Source: an uncultured Hyphomicrobiales bacterium
GTDB taxonomy: Bacteria; Pseudomonadota; Alphaproteobacteria; Rhizobiales; Beijerinckiaceae
Reading direction: 5' to 3'
Assembly (NCBI GenBank): GCA_903902915.1
Contig: CAIUWR010000053.1
Span: 1 to 64,000 of the forward strand
DNA: 64,000 bases
Position numbers and translations under genes: made by a program. The notes below the pieces were generated by a model that was given only the letters and a program-made list of their open reading frames with translations, searched no databases and had not been told where the DNA came from. Below are positions 1-8,685 of this stretch, one piece after another (positions within the stretch are counted from its first letter, which is position 1; each line of letters opens with the position of its first letter).

Positions 1-389
1 ACGGGCGCCACGGGAGCGGGCGTCGGCGCAGGCGCCGCGACCGGCGCCGGGATCGGCGCGGCGACGGGCGCAGGGGCCGCCGCTACGGGAGCCGGAGCTG
101 CTGGAGCTGGAGCCGCAGCCGCCGGTGCGACAGGCGCGGGCGCCGGAGCTGCGGGCGCGGGCGTCGGAACGACTGGCGCCGCCGGGGCGGGGGCTTTCGC
201 CACCGTCGGCGTTGTTGGCGCGGCGCCCGGACCTATGGTGCGGCGCTTCACAGTCTCGACCACGACCGCTTTGGTGCGGCCATGGGAGAAGCTCTGACGC
301 ACCACGCCCTGCTCCACCGGCCGCTTGAGGGACAGTGTCTTTGGAGCGACCGTCAGGGTCTTGTCGCCGGAATTCTTCGTTTCACTCAT
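1..389 (-). CDS. infB: Translation initiation factor IF-2, N-terminal part (runs off left edge)
   Basis: Only the first ~129 codons are in the window. Translation from the ATG at 389 begins [14 protein letters not shown] and continues with [20 protein letters not shown] and VVVE-VKRR, the usual opening of alphaproteobacterial IF-2. It then becomes an Ala/Pro/Val-rich low-complexity linker to base 1; the G domain lies outside. IF-2 is the GTPase that delivers initiator tRNA to the 30S subunit. The start overlaps the ylxR stop as ATGA (386-389), implying translational coupling at the end of rimP-nusA-ylxR-infB. The frame is certain; the rest of the gene cannot be judged. Confidence 0.93.
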   Translation of the reverse strand, partial: MSETKNSGDKTLTVAPKTLSLKRPVEQGVVRQSFSHGRTKAVVVETVKRRTIGPGAAPTTPTVAKAPAPAAPVVPTPAPAAPAPAPVAPAAAAPAPAAPAPVAAAPAPVAAPIPAPVAAPAPTPAPVAP

Positions 390-1120
390 TCGTTTCGGAT
401 CCCAGGGCCGAGCCCGTTCGCCATATCGTTCGCCGCTGGATCAGGTTGCGACCCAGCACCTTGTTTTACTTCGGCATTCGCCGTTTCAGCCGCTTCGGAC
501 AACCCCCTGTAGAGGGTGAGCCGCCGGGCGCGCGAGAAGAACGCTTTCGCCGCAGGGCCCGTCTTCAGCGCTGCATGTATCACATTTGCCCGCCCCAATG
601 CCAAATCCATTTGGCTGGAAGCGAACACTATCGCTCGCGGGATCCGCGCCGCCGCCTCGCCGTAGCGGCGCGACAACACCTGACCCATCTTGCGGACGCC
701 GTCGTCACCGGCGTCGGTGGCGTGCAGCATCCCCGCAATGTCCGCTTCTGCGGCGACCGTCTTCTCCACCTTGGCGAAGCCCGTCACCACCAGACCCGTC
801 TTGTTGACGAGCGATAAATATTGGAGCGCGTCGCGCTCCAGCAGAGCGTCCACTTCCTGCGCGAGCGCCGGGGAGACGATGACCTTCGCCCGCAAGCCGC
901 GCGCGAAAGCTCCTTTTTTCACCGCTTCCGTGACAGCCTTGGCCGTCGCGGTGACCCAGACGCCACGGCCCGGAAGCCGCTGCTTGAGGTCTGGCGTCAC
1001 CGTGCCGTCAGGGGCGGCCACGAAACGGATCATCTGGTCGGGCGAGCCCTTGGCGCGGGTGACGATACAGGTCCGCTCAGGGCCCGTCTCGTCGAGTTCC
1101 GCTTCGGTCAGCTCGACCAT
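386..1120 (-). CDS. YlxR-family RNA-binding protein with an L7Ae-like C-terminal part
   Basis: The 244-residue protein starts with a DUF448/YlxR domain (about residues 14-95), with RTCIVTR near the N-terminus and the family signature GRGVWVTA around residue 52. A second part (about 95-200) resembles the L7Ae/L30e-like ribosomal fold that alphaproteobacterial YlxR proteins carry. The tail is polar and probably disordered. YlxR proteins bind RNA and sit between nusA and infB in most bacteria; their exact role in translation or transcription is poorly defined. Only 7 bases separate it from nusA, and it overlaps infB by ATGA, so it is co-expressed with both. Confidence 0.9.
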   Translation of the reverse strand: MVELTEAELDETGPERTCIVTRAKGSPDQMIRFVAAPDGTVTPDLKQRLPGRGVWVTATAKAVTEAVKKGAFARGLRAKVIVSPALAQEVDALLERDALQYLSLVNKTGLVVTGFAKVEKTVAAEADIAGMLHATDAGDDGVRKMGQVLSRRYGEAAARIPRAIVFASSQMDLALGRANVIHAALKTGPAAKAFFSRARRLTLYRGLSEAAETANAEVKQGAGSQPDPAANDMANGLGPGIRNE

Positions 1121-1127
1121 TCTGCCC

Positions 1128-2714
1128 TCAAGCCTCCGGGACGGCTTCTGGTTCCGCCTCGGGGACGGAAGCCTCGATCCAGCCCGCCTTCACGCGCGCC
1201 GCCATGACGAGCGCCTCGGCGTCTTCACGCGAGATTTCGATCCCGTCCAAATAGCCAGCCTGTCTGATCGACTCGCCATCCTTCCGCTCCGTCCAACCGG
1301 TCAGATCGTCAGTGGCGCAGCCTGCGAGATCCTCGACGGTTTTCACGTCGTTCTCACCAAGCTTCACGAGAATCGGCAAGGTCACGCCCTCGATTTCCTT
1401 CAGCTCGTCGGCGACGCCCAGCGCCAGGCGGCGTTCATCAAGTTCAGCGTCGATGCGGGCGATATGGTCGCGCGCACGATTTTGAATTTCTTCGGCCGTC
1501 TCTTCGTCGAAGCCTTCGATGCTGGCGAGCTCCGCCAGATCGACATAAGCGAGCTCCTCGACCGTGCGGAAGCCTTCGGACGCGAGCAGCTGGCCCACGA
1601 CCTCGTCCACGTCGAGCGCCGCCATGAAGGCGGAGGTCCGCTCCTGGAATTCCTTCTGCCGACGGCCGGATTCCTCCGCCTCCGTCAGGATGTCGATGTC
1701 CCAGCCGGTGAGCTGGGAGGCCAGACGCACATTCTGGCCGCGACGACCGATCGCCAAGGATAACTGGTCATCGGGAACCACGACTTCAATACGCGCGCTG
1801 TCTTCATCGAGCACCACCTTGACCACTTCGGCCGGTTGCAGCGCGTTGACGATGAAAGTGGCCGCGTCGATGGACCACGGAATGATGTCGATCTTCTCGC
1901 CCTGCAGCTCGTTCACCACGGCCTGCACGCGCGAGCCGCGCATGCCCACGCAAGCGCCCACCGGATCAATGGAGGAATCGCGGGAAATGACGGCGATCTT
2001 GGCGCGGGAGCCCGGATCGCGCGCCACCGACTTGACCTCGATGACGCCGTCATAAATTTCCGGCACTTCCTGCGCGAAGAGCTTCGACATGAATTGGGGA
2101 TGGGTGCGCGACATGAAGATCTGCGGGCCACGCTGCTCGCGGCGCACATCATAAACATAGGCGCGCACGCGGTCGCCGGGACGGAACATTTCGCGCGGGA
2201 TCAATTCGTCGCGGCGAATGATCGCCTCGGCGCGGCCCATATCCACGATCACATTGCCATATTCGACGCGCTTCACGACGCCATTGACGATCTCGCCGAT
2301 GCGGTCCTTGTATTCTTCATACTGCCGGTCGCGCTCGGCCTCGCGCACCTTCTGCACGATGACCTGTTTGGCGGACTGGGCGGCGATGCGGCCATATTCG
2401 AAGGGCGGCAGGGTTTCCGCGATCCAGTCGCCGACCTGCGCGGCCGGGTTCTTCTTGCGCGCATCTTCGAGCGTGATCTGGGTCGCGTCGCTCTCCACCA
2501 TGTCGACGACCAGCATCAGACGCGAAAAGCGCAGCTCGCCCGTCTTCGGGTTGATCTCGGCGCGCACCTCAGTCTCTTGGCCATAGCGCGAGCGCGCGGC
2601 CTTCTGGAGGGCGTCTTCCATTGATTGCAGCACGGTTTCGCGCGGAATCGATTTTTCGCGGGCGACCGCGTCGGCGATCTGCAAGAGTTCAAGTCTGTTG
2701 GCGCTAACGGCCAT
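1128..2714 (-). CDS. nusA: Transcription termination/antitermination factor NusA
   Basis: The 528-residue protein has the NusA architecture: an N-terminal RNA-polymerase-binding domain (residues 1-125), an S1 domain (about 135-200, [14 protein letters not shown]), two KH domains (about 200-345, with [15 protein letters not shown] and [12 protein letters not shown]) and acidic helix-hairpin-helix repeats at the C-terminus (about 365-500). NusA binds elongating RNA polymerase and modulates pausing, termination and rRNA antitermination. It lies 42 bases after rimP and 7 before ylxR in the conserved operon. Length and domain order are normal for the group. Confidence 0.97.
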   Translation of the reverse strand: MAVSANRLELLQIADAVAREKSIPRETVLQSMEDALQKAARSRYGQETEVRAEINPKTGELRFSRLMLVVDMVESDATQITLEDARKKNPAAQVGDWIAETLPPFEYGRIAAQSAKQVIVQKVREAERDRQYEEYKDRIGEIVNGVVKRVEYGNVIVDMGRAEAIIRRDELIPREMFRPGDRVRAYVYDVRREQRGPQIFMSRTHPQFMSKLFAQEVPEIYDGVIEVKSVARDPGSRAKIAVISRDSSIDPVGACVGMRGSRVQAVVNELQGEKIDIIPWSIDAATFIVNALQPAEVVKVVLDEDSARIEVVVPDDQLSLAIGRRGQNVRLASQLTGWDIDILTEAEESGRRQKEFQERTSAFMAALDVDEVVGQLLASEGFRTVEELAYVDLAELASIEGFDEETAEEIQNRARDHIARIDAELDERRLALGVADELKEIEGVTLPILVKLGENDVKTVEDLAGCATDDLTGWTERKDGESIRQAGYLDGIEISREDAEALVMAARVKAGWIEASVPEAEPEAVPEA

Positions 2715-2756
2715 GGCCTACCTCCTTATGCGAGAGTGCTCTCGCGCAAGCAAAGT

Positions 2757-3518
2757 TCAAGATCGGGGGCCGGAGCCCCCACGTTGTCCGGGTTTCCCCG
2801 ATGGTGAAGATTTGACGGCGCCGCCCGCAGGCCGCGAGGGTTGCGGCTTGTCGCGACGAAAACGCCCCGGACCCCGGTGGACGGGACCCTCTTCCGCCTT
2901 CGGCTCTTCTTCGGGCGCTTCTTCGGCCTGTTTCGCCGCTTTCAGCGATTCCCGGATGAGCGCTTCAGTGAGCACGAGGCGCGCTTCGGCCAGGTCGCGC
3001 AGGGGGAGGGCCACATCGGCCTCCTCGTCGGCGCGCGCGTCCATGCGGCGCAGCTTGAGGATGGCGGCGGGGCCTTCGCCCTCGACGCCCTCGATCCAGC
3101 CGCGAAATCTTTTACGGTCGCCCACCATGATGGACATTTCGAGGCGAACTTCGTGGCCAATGGCGCGGGCGAAATCAGAGACGCGCACCAATGGGCGGTC
3201 GATTCCGGGCGACGACATTTCCAGATGATAGGCCTGCGGCACCGGCTCCTCGATGTCGAGCACGGGGGAGAGCGCCATGCTCGCCGCTTCGCAATCGCTC
3301 ACCGTCATCGTGCCGTCCGGCCGCTCGGCCATGATCTGCACGGTCATGCCGTTGACGCCGGAAATTTTCACCCGCACGAGACGAAACCCCACGTCCTTGA
3401 GGACGCGGCTGGCGATCAACGCCACGCGCATGGCCTGGCCGTGCTCCGACACAAGGCGGGGCTCGTCAAGCAAGGCCGGATCCGCGCCGGCCGGTGTCGA
3501 GGCTTGCTCCTCGGTCAA
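2757..3518 (-). CDS. rimP: Ribosome maturation factor RimP with long C-terminal extension
   Basis: RimP assists 30S subunit assembly. The first ~180 of 253 residues match the family, with the conserved [14 protein letters not shown] motif near residue 100. The last ~70 residues are a Pro/Lys/Arg/Glu-rich, probably disordered extension, so the protein is longer than the roughly 150-residue E. coli form; such tails are common in Rhizobiales. It is the first gene of the rimP-nusA-ylxR-infB unit. An intrinsic terminator-like hairpin lies in its leader, 37 bases upstream of the ATG. Confidence 0.95.
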   Translation of the reverse strand: MTEEQASTPAGADPALLDEPRLVSEHGQAMRVALIASRVLKDVGFRLVRVKISGVNGMTVQIMAERPDGTMTVSDCEAASMALSPVLDIEEPVPQAYHLEMSSPGIDRPLVRVSDFARAIGHEVRLEMSIMVGDRKRFRGWIEGVEGEGPAAILKLRRMDARADEEADVALPLRDLAEARLVLTEALIRESLKAAKQAEEAPEEEPKAEEGPVHRGPGRFRRDKPQPSRPAGGAVKSSPSGKPGQRGGSGPRS

Positions 3519-3554
3519 TCAAGGCTCCTGTCCCGGCCGCCATGGCTCGGGCAA

Positions 3555-3588
3555 TAAAAAAGAGCGGGTCCCGGGAGGGCCCCACTCT
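3555..3588 (-). terminator. Intrinsic terminator/attenuator in the rimP-nusA leader
   Basis: On the minus strand an 8-bp stem (3581-3588 paired with 3561-3568, one G-U pair) with a GC-rich loop is followed by a run of T with one A (3552-3560). No minus-strand gene lies between this hairpin and the end of the divergent MFS gene's leader, so it sits within the transcript leader of rimP and would stop transcription before the operon. NusA-dependent control of this operon is known in E. coli; attenuation here is inference. Confidence 0.65.
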
Positions 3589-3641
3589 CAAACTGCGATC
3601 ATCTGACGATGACCGTTATATGAGAACGATGTTCTGACGCT

Positions 3642-3669
3642 CTGATAGCACGTTTTGCGCAAATCGCAA
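3642..3669 (-). promoter_or_regulatory. Candidate sigma-70 promoter for the rimP operon
   Basis: On the minus strand TTGCGA (3664-3669) and TATCAG (3642-3647) are 16 bases apart, placing a start site near 3635, upstream of the leader hairpin. The hexamers are moderate matches and the spacing is short; the call rests mainly on position. Confidence 0.3.
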
Positions 3670-3761
3670 GGGAAATGACGGGCTCGATCATCCGCGCTCG
3701 ACACTTTTCCCCACGCCCCCTAAAGGAATGCCTCATCAGAAAACGCTCCCCCGGACAACAG

Positions 3762-4952
3762 ATGCGCTTCACACCTGGCACGCGCGGCATGACGCTCCTG
3801 CTCGCCATGATGACGGCGATCGGGCCGCTGTCGACCGATGTCTATCTGGCGTCCATGCCCCATATCGGGGCGGCGCTCGGGGCCTCGAACGCCTCGGTGC
3901 AGCTGACCATGTCGGTCTATATCGTGGGCTTCGCCTTCGGGCAGGTGCTGCACGGACTGCTGTCCGACAAATACGGGCGTCGCCCTGTCCTGCTGGGCGG
4001 CTTCGCCCTTTACCTTCTGGCGACCATCGCCTGCGTCGCCTCGACCAGCATCGATCTGCTGATCGTGGCGCGGGTGGCGCAGGCCGTCGGGGCCGCAGCC
4101 TCGACCATTCTCGCCCGCGCTATCGTGCGCGACCTTTACGAAGGCGCGCAGGCCGGTCGTCAGCTGGCGGTCATGAGCACGATCGCCGGTCTCACGCCCA
4201 TTTGCGCGCCGATGCTGGGCGGCGTGCTGCAATCCTGGTTTGACTGGCGCGCGAGCTTCATCGCCATGGGGCTGATCGGCGGGGCGGTCGCCTTGGCTCT
4301 GTTTCTGCTGCTTCCCGAAACCAACGAACACCGTCGACCGGGCGCGATTTCCCTCGGCTCGATCCTCGCGAGCTTTGGCGTCGTGCTGGAGAACCGGGCC
4401 TATCGCTCCTACCTCGGCATTCAGGCCTTCAGCTACAATGGGCTGTTCGCCTTTCTGAGCGGGTCGTCCTATGTGTTGCAGGAGATCTATGGCTTCAGTC
4501 CCACGCAGTTCGGACTGCTTTTCGCCACTTGCTCGGTCAGCTTTGTGTCCGGCGCCTATCTGGGCGCGCGCATGGTGGCGCGGCGCGGGCTCGACCGGAT
4601 GATTCGGCTTGGCGTCGCCTTTGTGCTCGTCGGCGGCCTTGGTCAGGTCGCCGCAGTGCTGGCCTTCCCCACGGCTGCGGCCGCGCTGATCGCGCCGCAG
4701 ATGATCTATTTTCTGGGCTTCGGGTTCCTGCTGCCCAATACGCAGGCTGCCGCCATGACGCCGTTCCCCGAACGGGCGGGGGCCGCCTCCTCGCTGATCG
4801 GCTTCGCCCAGATGACGTCGGCCGCCCTGGTGAGCTGGGTCATGGCCGCTTCGCTGGGGGGCACGGCCCTGCCGCTGGTGACGGTGATGGCCATTTCCGG
4901 GGTTGGCAGCTTCGCGGTCTTTCACCTGACGAAGCGCCACCGCAGGACTTAG
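3762..4952 (+). CDS. Bcr/CflA-family drug-resistance MFS transporter
   Basis: A 396-residue protein with 12 predicted membrane helices. TM1 carries IGPLSTDVYLASMP, typical of Bcr/CflA proton-driven drug exporters, and the loop after TM2 has the MFS signature GLLSDKYGRRPVLL. It probably exports small toxic compounds across the inner membrane. I prefer the ATG at 3762 because it puts TM1 about ten residues from the N-terminus, as in the family; an in-frame ATG at 3675 would add 29 basic residues that lack a membrane segment. It is monocistronic, divergent from rimP and convergent with the hydrolase at 4957. Confidence 0.88.
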   Translation: MRFTPGTRGMTLLLAMMTAIGPLSTDVYLASMPHIGAALGASNASVQLTMSVYIVGFAFGQVLHGLLSDKYGRRPVLLGGFALYLLATIACVASTSIDLLIVARVAQAVGAAASTILARAIVRDLYEGAQAGRQLAVMSTIAGLTPICAPMLGGVLQSWFDWRASFIAMGLIGGAVALALFLLLPETNEHRRPGAISLGSILASFGVVLENRAYRSYLGIQAFSYNGLFAFLSGSSYVLQEIYGFSPTQFGLLFATCSVSFVSGAYLGARMVARRGLDRMIRLGVAFVLVGGLGQVAAVLAFPTAAAALIAPQMIYFLGFGFLLPNTQAAAMTPFPERAGAASSLIGFAQMTSAALVSWVMAASLGGTALPLVTVMAISGVGSFAVFHLTKRHRRT

Positions 4953-4956
4953 GCGC

Positions 4957-5778
4957 TTAGGCGACGCCTTCGATGGCCGCCAGAAGCCTGACGATGTCCT
5001 CCTCCCGCGAGAGGCGGTGATCGGCGTCCTTGACGAGGGTCAGGGCCACGGGATCGCCAGCCATCTGGTGGACCAGCTTCATGGCGTGCGCCCACGGCAC
5101 GTCCGGATCCTGCATGCCTTGCAGGATATGCACAGGGCAATGGCTGCGCACCACGCCGCCCAACAAAAGATGCTTGCGCCCGTCCTCGATGAGGGCGCGG
5201 GTGATCGGGTAGCCTTCGTTGGCGTAGGCTGAGGGCCGCTTCCAGAAGCCCTGTTCCATGATGTCGCGCCTGATCGTTTCAGGCAGATTGGCCCAGATGA
5301 GCGCCTCGGTGAAATCCACCGCCGGCGCGATCAGGACCATGCCCGCCAGCCGGTCAGTCTCCCCTGACAGCGCCAGTTCGCGCGCGACGAGCAGCGCAAT
5401 CCAGCCGCCCATGGAGGAGCCGATCAGGATTTGCGGACCCTCCGTCTGGGCGCGGATGAGGGCGAGGCTCTGGTGGGTCCACTGGCTGATGGTCCCCTCT
5501 TCGAAAAGCCCCCCCGATTCGCCGTGGCCGCCGTAATCGAAGCGCAGCGAGGCGCGCCCGTGCGCCATCGCCCAATCGTCGATTCGTTGCGCCTTGGTGG
5601 AGCGCATGTCGGACTTGAAGCCTCCAAGCCAGACGACTCCCGGGCGCCCGATTCCGGCATCCCCCGGAAATCTCCTGCGGAATGCGATCCGACAGCTGTT
5701 GCGCTCGTCGCCGGTTTCGACGAAGTTCGGGGCTGGGAGGCTCACGGGCGCCTCTATATGCGGTTGTTGTTCGGTCAT
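4957..5778 (-). CDS. Alpha/beta hydrolase, ABHD10-like esterase
   Basis: The 273-residue protein has an alpha/beta-hydrolase fold with nucleophile elbow GSSMGGW, an early WLGGFKSDM segment and a late DADHRLS histidine. The WLGGF-SDM, GSSMGGW and DHR pattern matches the ABHD10-type hydrolases (acyl-thioester or acyl-glucuronide esterases in animals). The bacterial substrate is unknown. The same frame stays open for another 1.2 kb upstream, antisense to the glycosyltransferase; the start at 5778 (MTEQQPH) is chosen because homology begins soon after it. The divergent glycosyltransferase start is only 24 bases away, so the two may share a compact promoter region. Confidence 0.82.
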   Translation of the reverse strand: MTEQQPHIEAPVSLPAPNFVETGDERNSCRIAFRRRFPGDAGIGRPGVVWLGGFKSDMRSTKAQRIDDWAMAHGRASLRFDYGGHGESGGLFEEGTISQWTHQSLALIRAQTEGPQILIGSSMGGWIALLVARELALSGETDRLAGMVLIAPAVDFTEALIWANLPETIRRDIMEQGFWKRPSAYANEGYPITRALIEDGRKHLLLGGVVRSHCPVHILQGMQDPDVPWAHAMKLVHQMAGDPVALTLVKDADHRLSREEDIVRLLAAIEGVA

Positions 5779-5802
5779 GTGATCGGCCCACCGTGGTCTG
5801 CG

Positions 5803-7074
5803 ATGGAAGAGGCTTATGCGGCTCACTTTGATCCCGCAAGCAAGACGCGGGGCGGCCTCGTGACGCGACAGGATAGTTCGAGTCTGAACTCGCTGCTGTC
5901 GTCGTTGGCGGGCAGGACGATCTTGCAGATCATTCCCCAGCTTGAGGCGGGCGGCGCCGAGCGCACCACCATTGATGTGGCCGCAGCCCTTGCGGAAGCT
6001 GGCGCACGCCCGCTCGTGGCCACGCTGGGCGGCCGCTTGATCAGCGAATTGCAGGCCAATGGAGGCGTGTGGGCGCCGTTTCCCGCCAAAACGAAGAATC
6101 CCCTCGCCATGGCGATGAACGTGCGCCAGCTGGCGCAGATCATTCGTGACGAGAAAGTCGATCTGGTGCACGCGCGTTCGCGCGCTCCCGCCTGGGTGGC
6201 GCTGGGGGCGGCGCGGCTCACCCATACGCCTTTCGTCACCACCTATCATGGCAGCTACGCCGGGCAATCCATTCTCAAGGTGCTCTACAATTCCGTCATG
6301 GCGCGGGGCGATTCGGTCATCGCCAATTCGCAATACACAGCGGATCGGATCCTGCGGATGCACCCTTTTGCGGCGGACCGCATCCATGTGATCCATCGCG
6401 GAACGGATTTCCGGGCCTTCACGCCCGCTCAGGTCGACGCCGGGCGCGTGCATCGTCTGCGTCAATCCTGGGGGCTCGCCCCTGACGACCGCATCGTCCT
6501 GCTCGCCGCCCGCCTCACCGGCTGGAAGGGACAGCGGGTGCTGATCGAGGCGGCGAGGCTGCTGGTGGCGGAGGGGCTGACCGATACGAAATTCGTGCTG
6601 GCGGGCGACGATCAGGGCCGTGACGCCTATGTGCGCGATTTGCGGGGACGCATCGCGGAAGCCGGGCTGACGGACGTCGTGCGGCTGACAGGACATTGCA
6701 CTGACATGCCAGCCGCTTATCTGGCCGCGACGGTGGTGACGGTGCCCTCCATCGAGCCCGAGGCCTTCGGGCGGGCGGCGGTCGAGGCGCAGGCCATGGG
6801 CGCGCCGGTGGTGGTCTCGGATCTGGGCGCCGTGCCTGAAACCGTGCTCGCGCCCCCGCAGGTCGATCCGCATGTCCGCACGGGCTGGCGCGTGCCTCCC
6901 AACGATCCGCGAGCGCTCGCGGACGCCCTGGCCCATGCGCTGGCGCTGGGCGAAACGGCGCGTGAAGGCCTCGCCCGGCGGGCCCGCACCCATGTGCACA
7001 GCCATTTCTCTCTGGAACGGATGTGCGCGCAAACGCTTGGGGTTTACGCGGCCTTGATCGAGGGTGGCGGGTAG
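5803..7074 (+). CDS. Family 4 glycosyltransferase
   Basis: This is a GT-B retaining glycosyltransferase of about 423 residues. The N-terminal acceptor domain has IIPQLEAGGAERTT and VDLVHARSRAPAWVALGA. The C-terminal donor domain has ARLTGWKGQ and SIEPEAFGRAAVEAQAMG, the E-x7-E motif that binds the nucleotide-sugar. It likely adds a sugar to a cell-surface polysaccharide or lipid; acceptor unknown. The gene beside infC is a familiar arrangement in Bradyrhizobium-like genomes. The start is uncertain: ATG 5803 is used, and a GTG at 5860 with a G-rich upstream stretch is the alternative. The open frame back to 5431 is antisense noise over the hydrolase. Confidence 0.85.
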   Translation: MEEAYAAHFDPASKTRGGLVTRQDSSSLNSLLSSLAGRTILQIIPQLEAGGAERTTIDVAAALAEAGARPLVATLGGRLISELQANGGVWAPFPAKTKNPLAMAMNVRQLAQIIRDEKVDLVHARSRAPAWVALGAARLTHTPFVTTYHGSYAGQSILKVLYNSVMARGDSVIANSQYTADRILRMHPFAADRIHVIHRGTDFRAFTPAQVDAGRVHRLRQSWGLAPDDRIVLLAARLTGWKGQRVLIEAARLLVAEGLTDTKFVLAGDDQGRDAYVRDLRGRIAEAGLTDVVRLTGHCTDMPAAYLAATVVTVPSIEPEAFGRAAVEAQAMGAPVVVSDLGAVPETVLAPPQVDPHVRTGWRVPPNDPRALADALAHALALGETAREGLARRARTHVHSHFSLERMCAQTLGVYAALIEGGG

Positions 7075-7092
7075 GGTCAGGAAAAGGTCGAG

Positions 7093-7120
7093 TTGACTTC
7101 GATCCTCAAAACCCTAAAGC
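7093..7120 (+). promoter_or_regulatory. Candidate promoter for infC
   Basis: TTGACT (7093-7098) and TAAAGC (7115-7120) are separated by 16 bases, about 95 bases upstream of the infC start. The -35 hexamer is good and the -10 poor. Confidence 0.4.
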
Positions 7121-7212
7121 TCTGGGCGGGTCCGATGCCTCGTGGTCATGCTGCGGGGCCGTTTCGGCGTTTCGCGACACGGGTCCGACATATTCACTGA
7201 TGGAGATAGACC

Positions 7213-7752
7213 ATTCGCCGCCCAATGAAAGCACCGCCCGTTCCGCAGAAGACGGGACCGAAGACCAACCGTGAGATTCGCGCCCGCGAGGTGATGCTGA
7301 TTGATCAAGAGGGTCAGAACCAGGGCGTCAAGGAAGTCGAAGAGGCCCTTCGATTGGCGGAAGCGGCCGGGCTTGATCTGGTCGAAATCGTGCCGAACGC
7401 GACCCCGCCCGTCTGCAAGATCCTCGATTACGGCAAATTCCGCTTTCTCGAGCAGAAGAAGGCCGCCGAGGCGCGCAAGCGCCAGAAGATCGTCGAGGTG
7501 AAGGAAATCAAGCTGCGCCCCGGCATTGACGATCACGATTACGAGACCAAGATGAAGGCGGTCCGCCGCTTCTTCGAGGAGGGCGACAAGGTCAAGGTGA
7601 CCCTGCGCTTCCGTGGGCGCGAGTTGGCCCATCAGGATCTTGGCTACGCGCTCTTGAACCGCGTCAAGGCCGAGACGGCGACCTTCGCCAAAGTGGAGGC
7701 CGAGCCCTCCATGGAAGGCCGACAGATGATCATGATCCTGGCGCCAAGGTAA
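7213..7752 (+). CDS. infC: Translation initiation factor IF-3 (ATT start codon)
   Basis: IF-3 binds the 30S subunit, prevents 50S joining and proofreads the start codon. The 179-residue product begins (M)[12 protein letters not shown], then GPKTNREIR (N-terminal domain), a Lys-rich linker near residue 85 and the C-terminal domain ending MIMILAPR. Three observations fix the start. An in-frame TAG lies at 7207-7209. A GGAGA ribosome-binding site at 7202-7206 is 6 bases from ATT 7213 but 18 from the first ATG (7225). Finally, RRP before the ATG is conserved in relatives. A non-canonical ATT start is the classic basis of IF-3 autoregulation. Confidence 0.95.
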   Translation: MRRPMKAPPVPQKTGPKTNREIRAREVMLIDQEGQNQGVKEVEEALRLAEAAGLDLVEIVPNATPPVCKILDYGKFRFLEQKKAAEARKRQKIVEVKEIKLRPGIDDHDYETKMKAVRRFFEEGDKVKVTLRFRGRELAHQDLGYALLNRVKAETATFAKVEAEPSMEGRQMIMILAPR

Positions 7753-7779
7753 AGCGCCACCTCTTGAGGGAGGCGGACG

Positions 7780-8154
7780 ATGCTGATCGTCTTTTACGTG
7801 ATTCTCGTCTGGCTGAAGGTCATCGTCGGCAATTCCCTCTTGCTGCTGTGGCTCTGGATCGCGCGGGATCATGGCGTGAGCGGAGCCGCAGCCAAACTCA
7901 ACTATGCCGCCGCCCTTCTTGTCTGGGCTGCGCCATGGGGCCTGTTCCTGCTGACCCAGGCGGATCTCTACCAGGGCCATTGCGGCCTGCGTCTGGGGGT
8001 CCATGATTGCGGGCTCGCGGAATTCTTGTGGGACCGGCTGCGCTGGCTGCGCTATGGGCTGGTGCTGGACGTGTCGCTGCTCGTCGGCGTCGTGGCGCTG
8101 ATGGCTTTCTCCCGGATTTCGCGAGAGGAATCGCGGGCGTATAGGGTGAATTGA
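7780..8154 (+). CDS. Small integral membrane protein, unknown function
   Basis: A 124-residue hydrophobic protein with three predicted membrane helices (about residues 3-27, 39-61 and 92-112). A loop with two cysteines (GHCGLRLGVHDCG, around residues 66-78) may be periplasmic. A good ribosome-binding site (GGGAGG) precedes the ATG. It follows infC by 27 bases on the same strand and may be read through from it. I recognise no family. It is convergent with the PIN/ImmA pair. Confidence 0.7.
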   Translation: MLIVFYVILVWLKVIVGNSLLLLWLWIARDHGVSGAAAKLNYAAALLVWAAPWGLFLLTQADLYQGHCGLRLGVHDCGLAEFLWDRLRWLRYGLVLDVSLLVGVVALMAFSRISREESRAYRVN

Positions 8155-8184
8155 GCGTGTGGCCGTGCAGCTTCCTTGAGCGTC

Positions 8185-8685
8185 TCAGATGTTCGCATCA
8201 AGAATGAACCGGGCCTGCAACTGGTTCAAAAGCATGAAAGTGTTCACGCAAGGCACGTTGAAGTAAGCGCAAACGTTCGGAATTGTGATTTTCTTCCATA
8301 TGTTCGGATTGAAGCTTTCGAGCGTCACGACGGTAGCGCCGTTCGCCATCGCTTTGGCGATCAGCCAAGGATCCGCGCCCTTCAAAAACTCCTGATCTGC
8401 GCCACTTTTGGTGTTCGGCAAAGCGCGGCAGTAATTAGCCACCTTTATGAACGCCGATTGTGTCTGCGGATCGCTTTCGAGGTCGAAAATTCGCTCGTTT
8501 CGCTGCGCCCAGCTGCTTAAATTGTCTTTGTGAGCCATCAGCTCTTTCTTCACGAAATTAATGCTTCCAACTTCGCCGTTATCGTTTTGGTGCAGGATCC
8601 AGTCCCAATAACCCGGGCATACGTCCATATGGTAATATGAGTTTTTCGCTTGAATAAAAGTATTCGAATCAAGAAGATAGTTCAT
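8185..8685 (-). CDS. DUF4411-family PIN-domain protein, probable toxin
   Basis: The 166-residue protein opens with MNYLLDSNTFIQAKN, the first acidic strand of a PIN nuclease, and later has GADPWLIAKAMANGATVVTLE with the second acidic cluster. This layout is the DUF4411 branch of PIN-like RNases. The ATG overlaps the stop of the upstream ImmA/IrrE gene (ATGA, 8682-8685), so both are translated together. DUF4411 next to an XRE-ImmA gene is a recurring predicted toxin-antitoxin arrangement. Base composition is visibly richer in A+T than neighbouring housekeeping genes, which suggests transfer. Toxicity is inferred, not shown. Confidence 0.8.
   Translation of the reverse strand: MNYLLDSNTFIQAKNSYYHMDVCPGYWDWILHQNDNGEVGSINFVKKELMAHKDNLSSWAQRNERIFDLESDPQTQSAFIKVANYCRALPNTKSGADQEFLKGADPWLIAKAMANGATVVTLESFNPNIWKKITIPNVCAYFNVPCVNTFMLLNQLQARFILDANI

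Noticed and set aside
1-389. GC-rich tandem repeat array at the left edge
   Set aside because: The GGCGCC/GCGGGCG repetition is the Ala/Pro-rich linker of IF-2 read on the other strand.
4957-7032. 691-codon minus-strand frame as one large protein
   Set aside because: Only the C-terminal 273 residues (from 5778) show a hydrolase fold; the rest is antisense to the glycosyltransferase.
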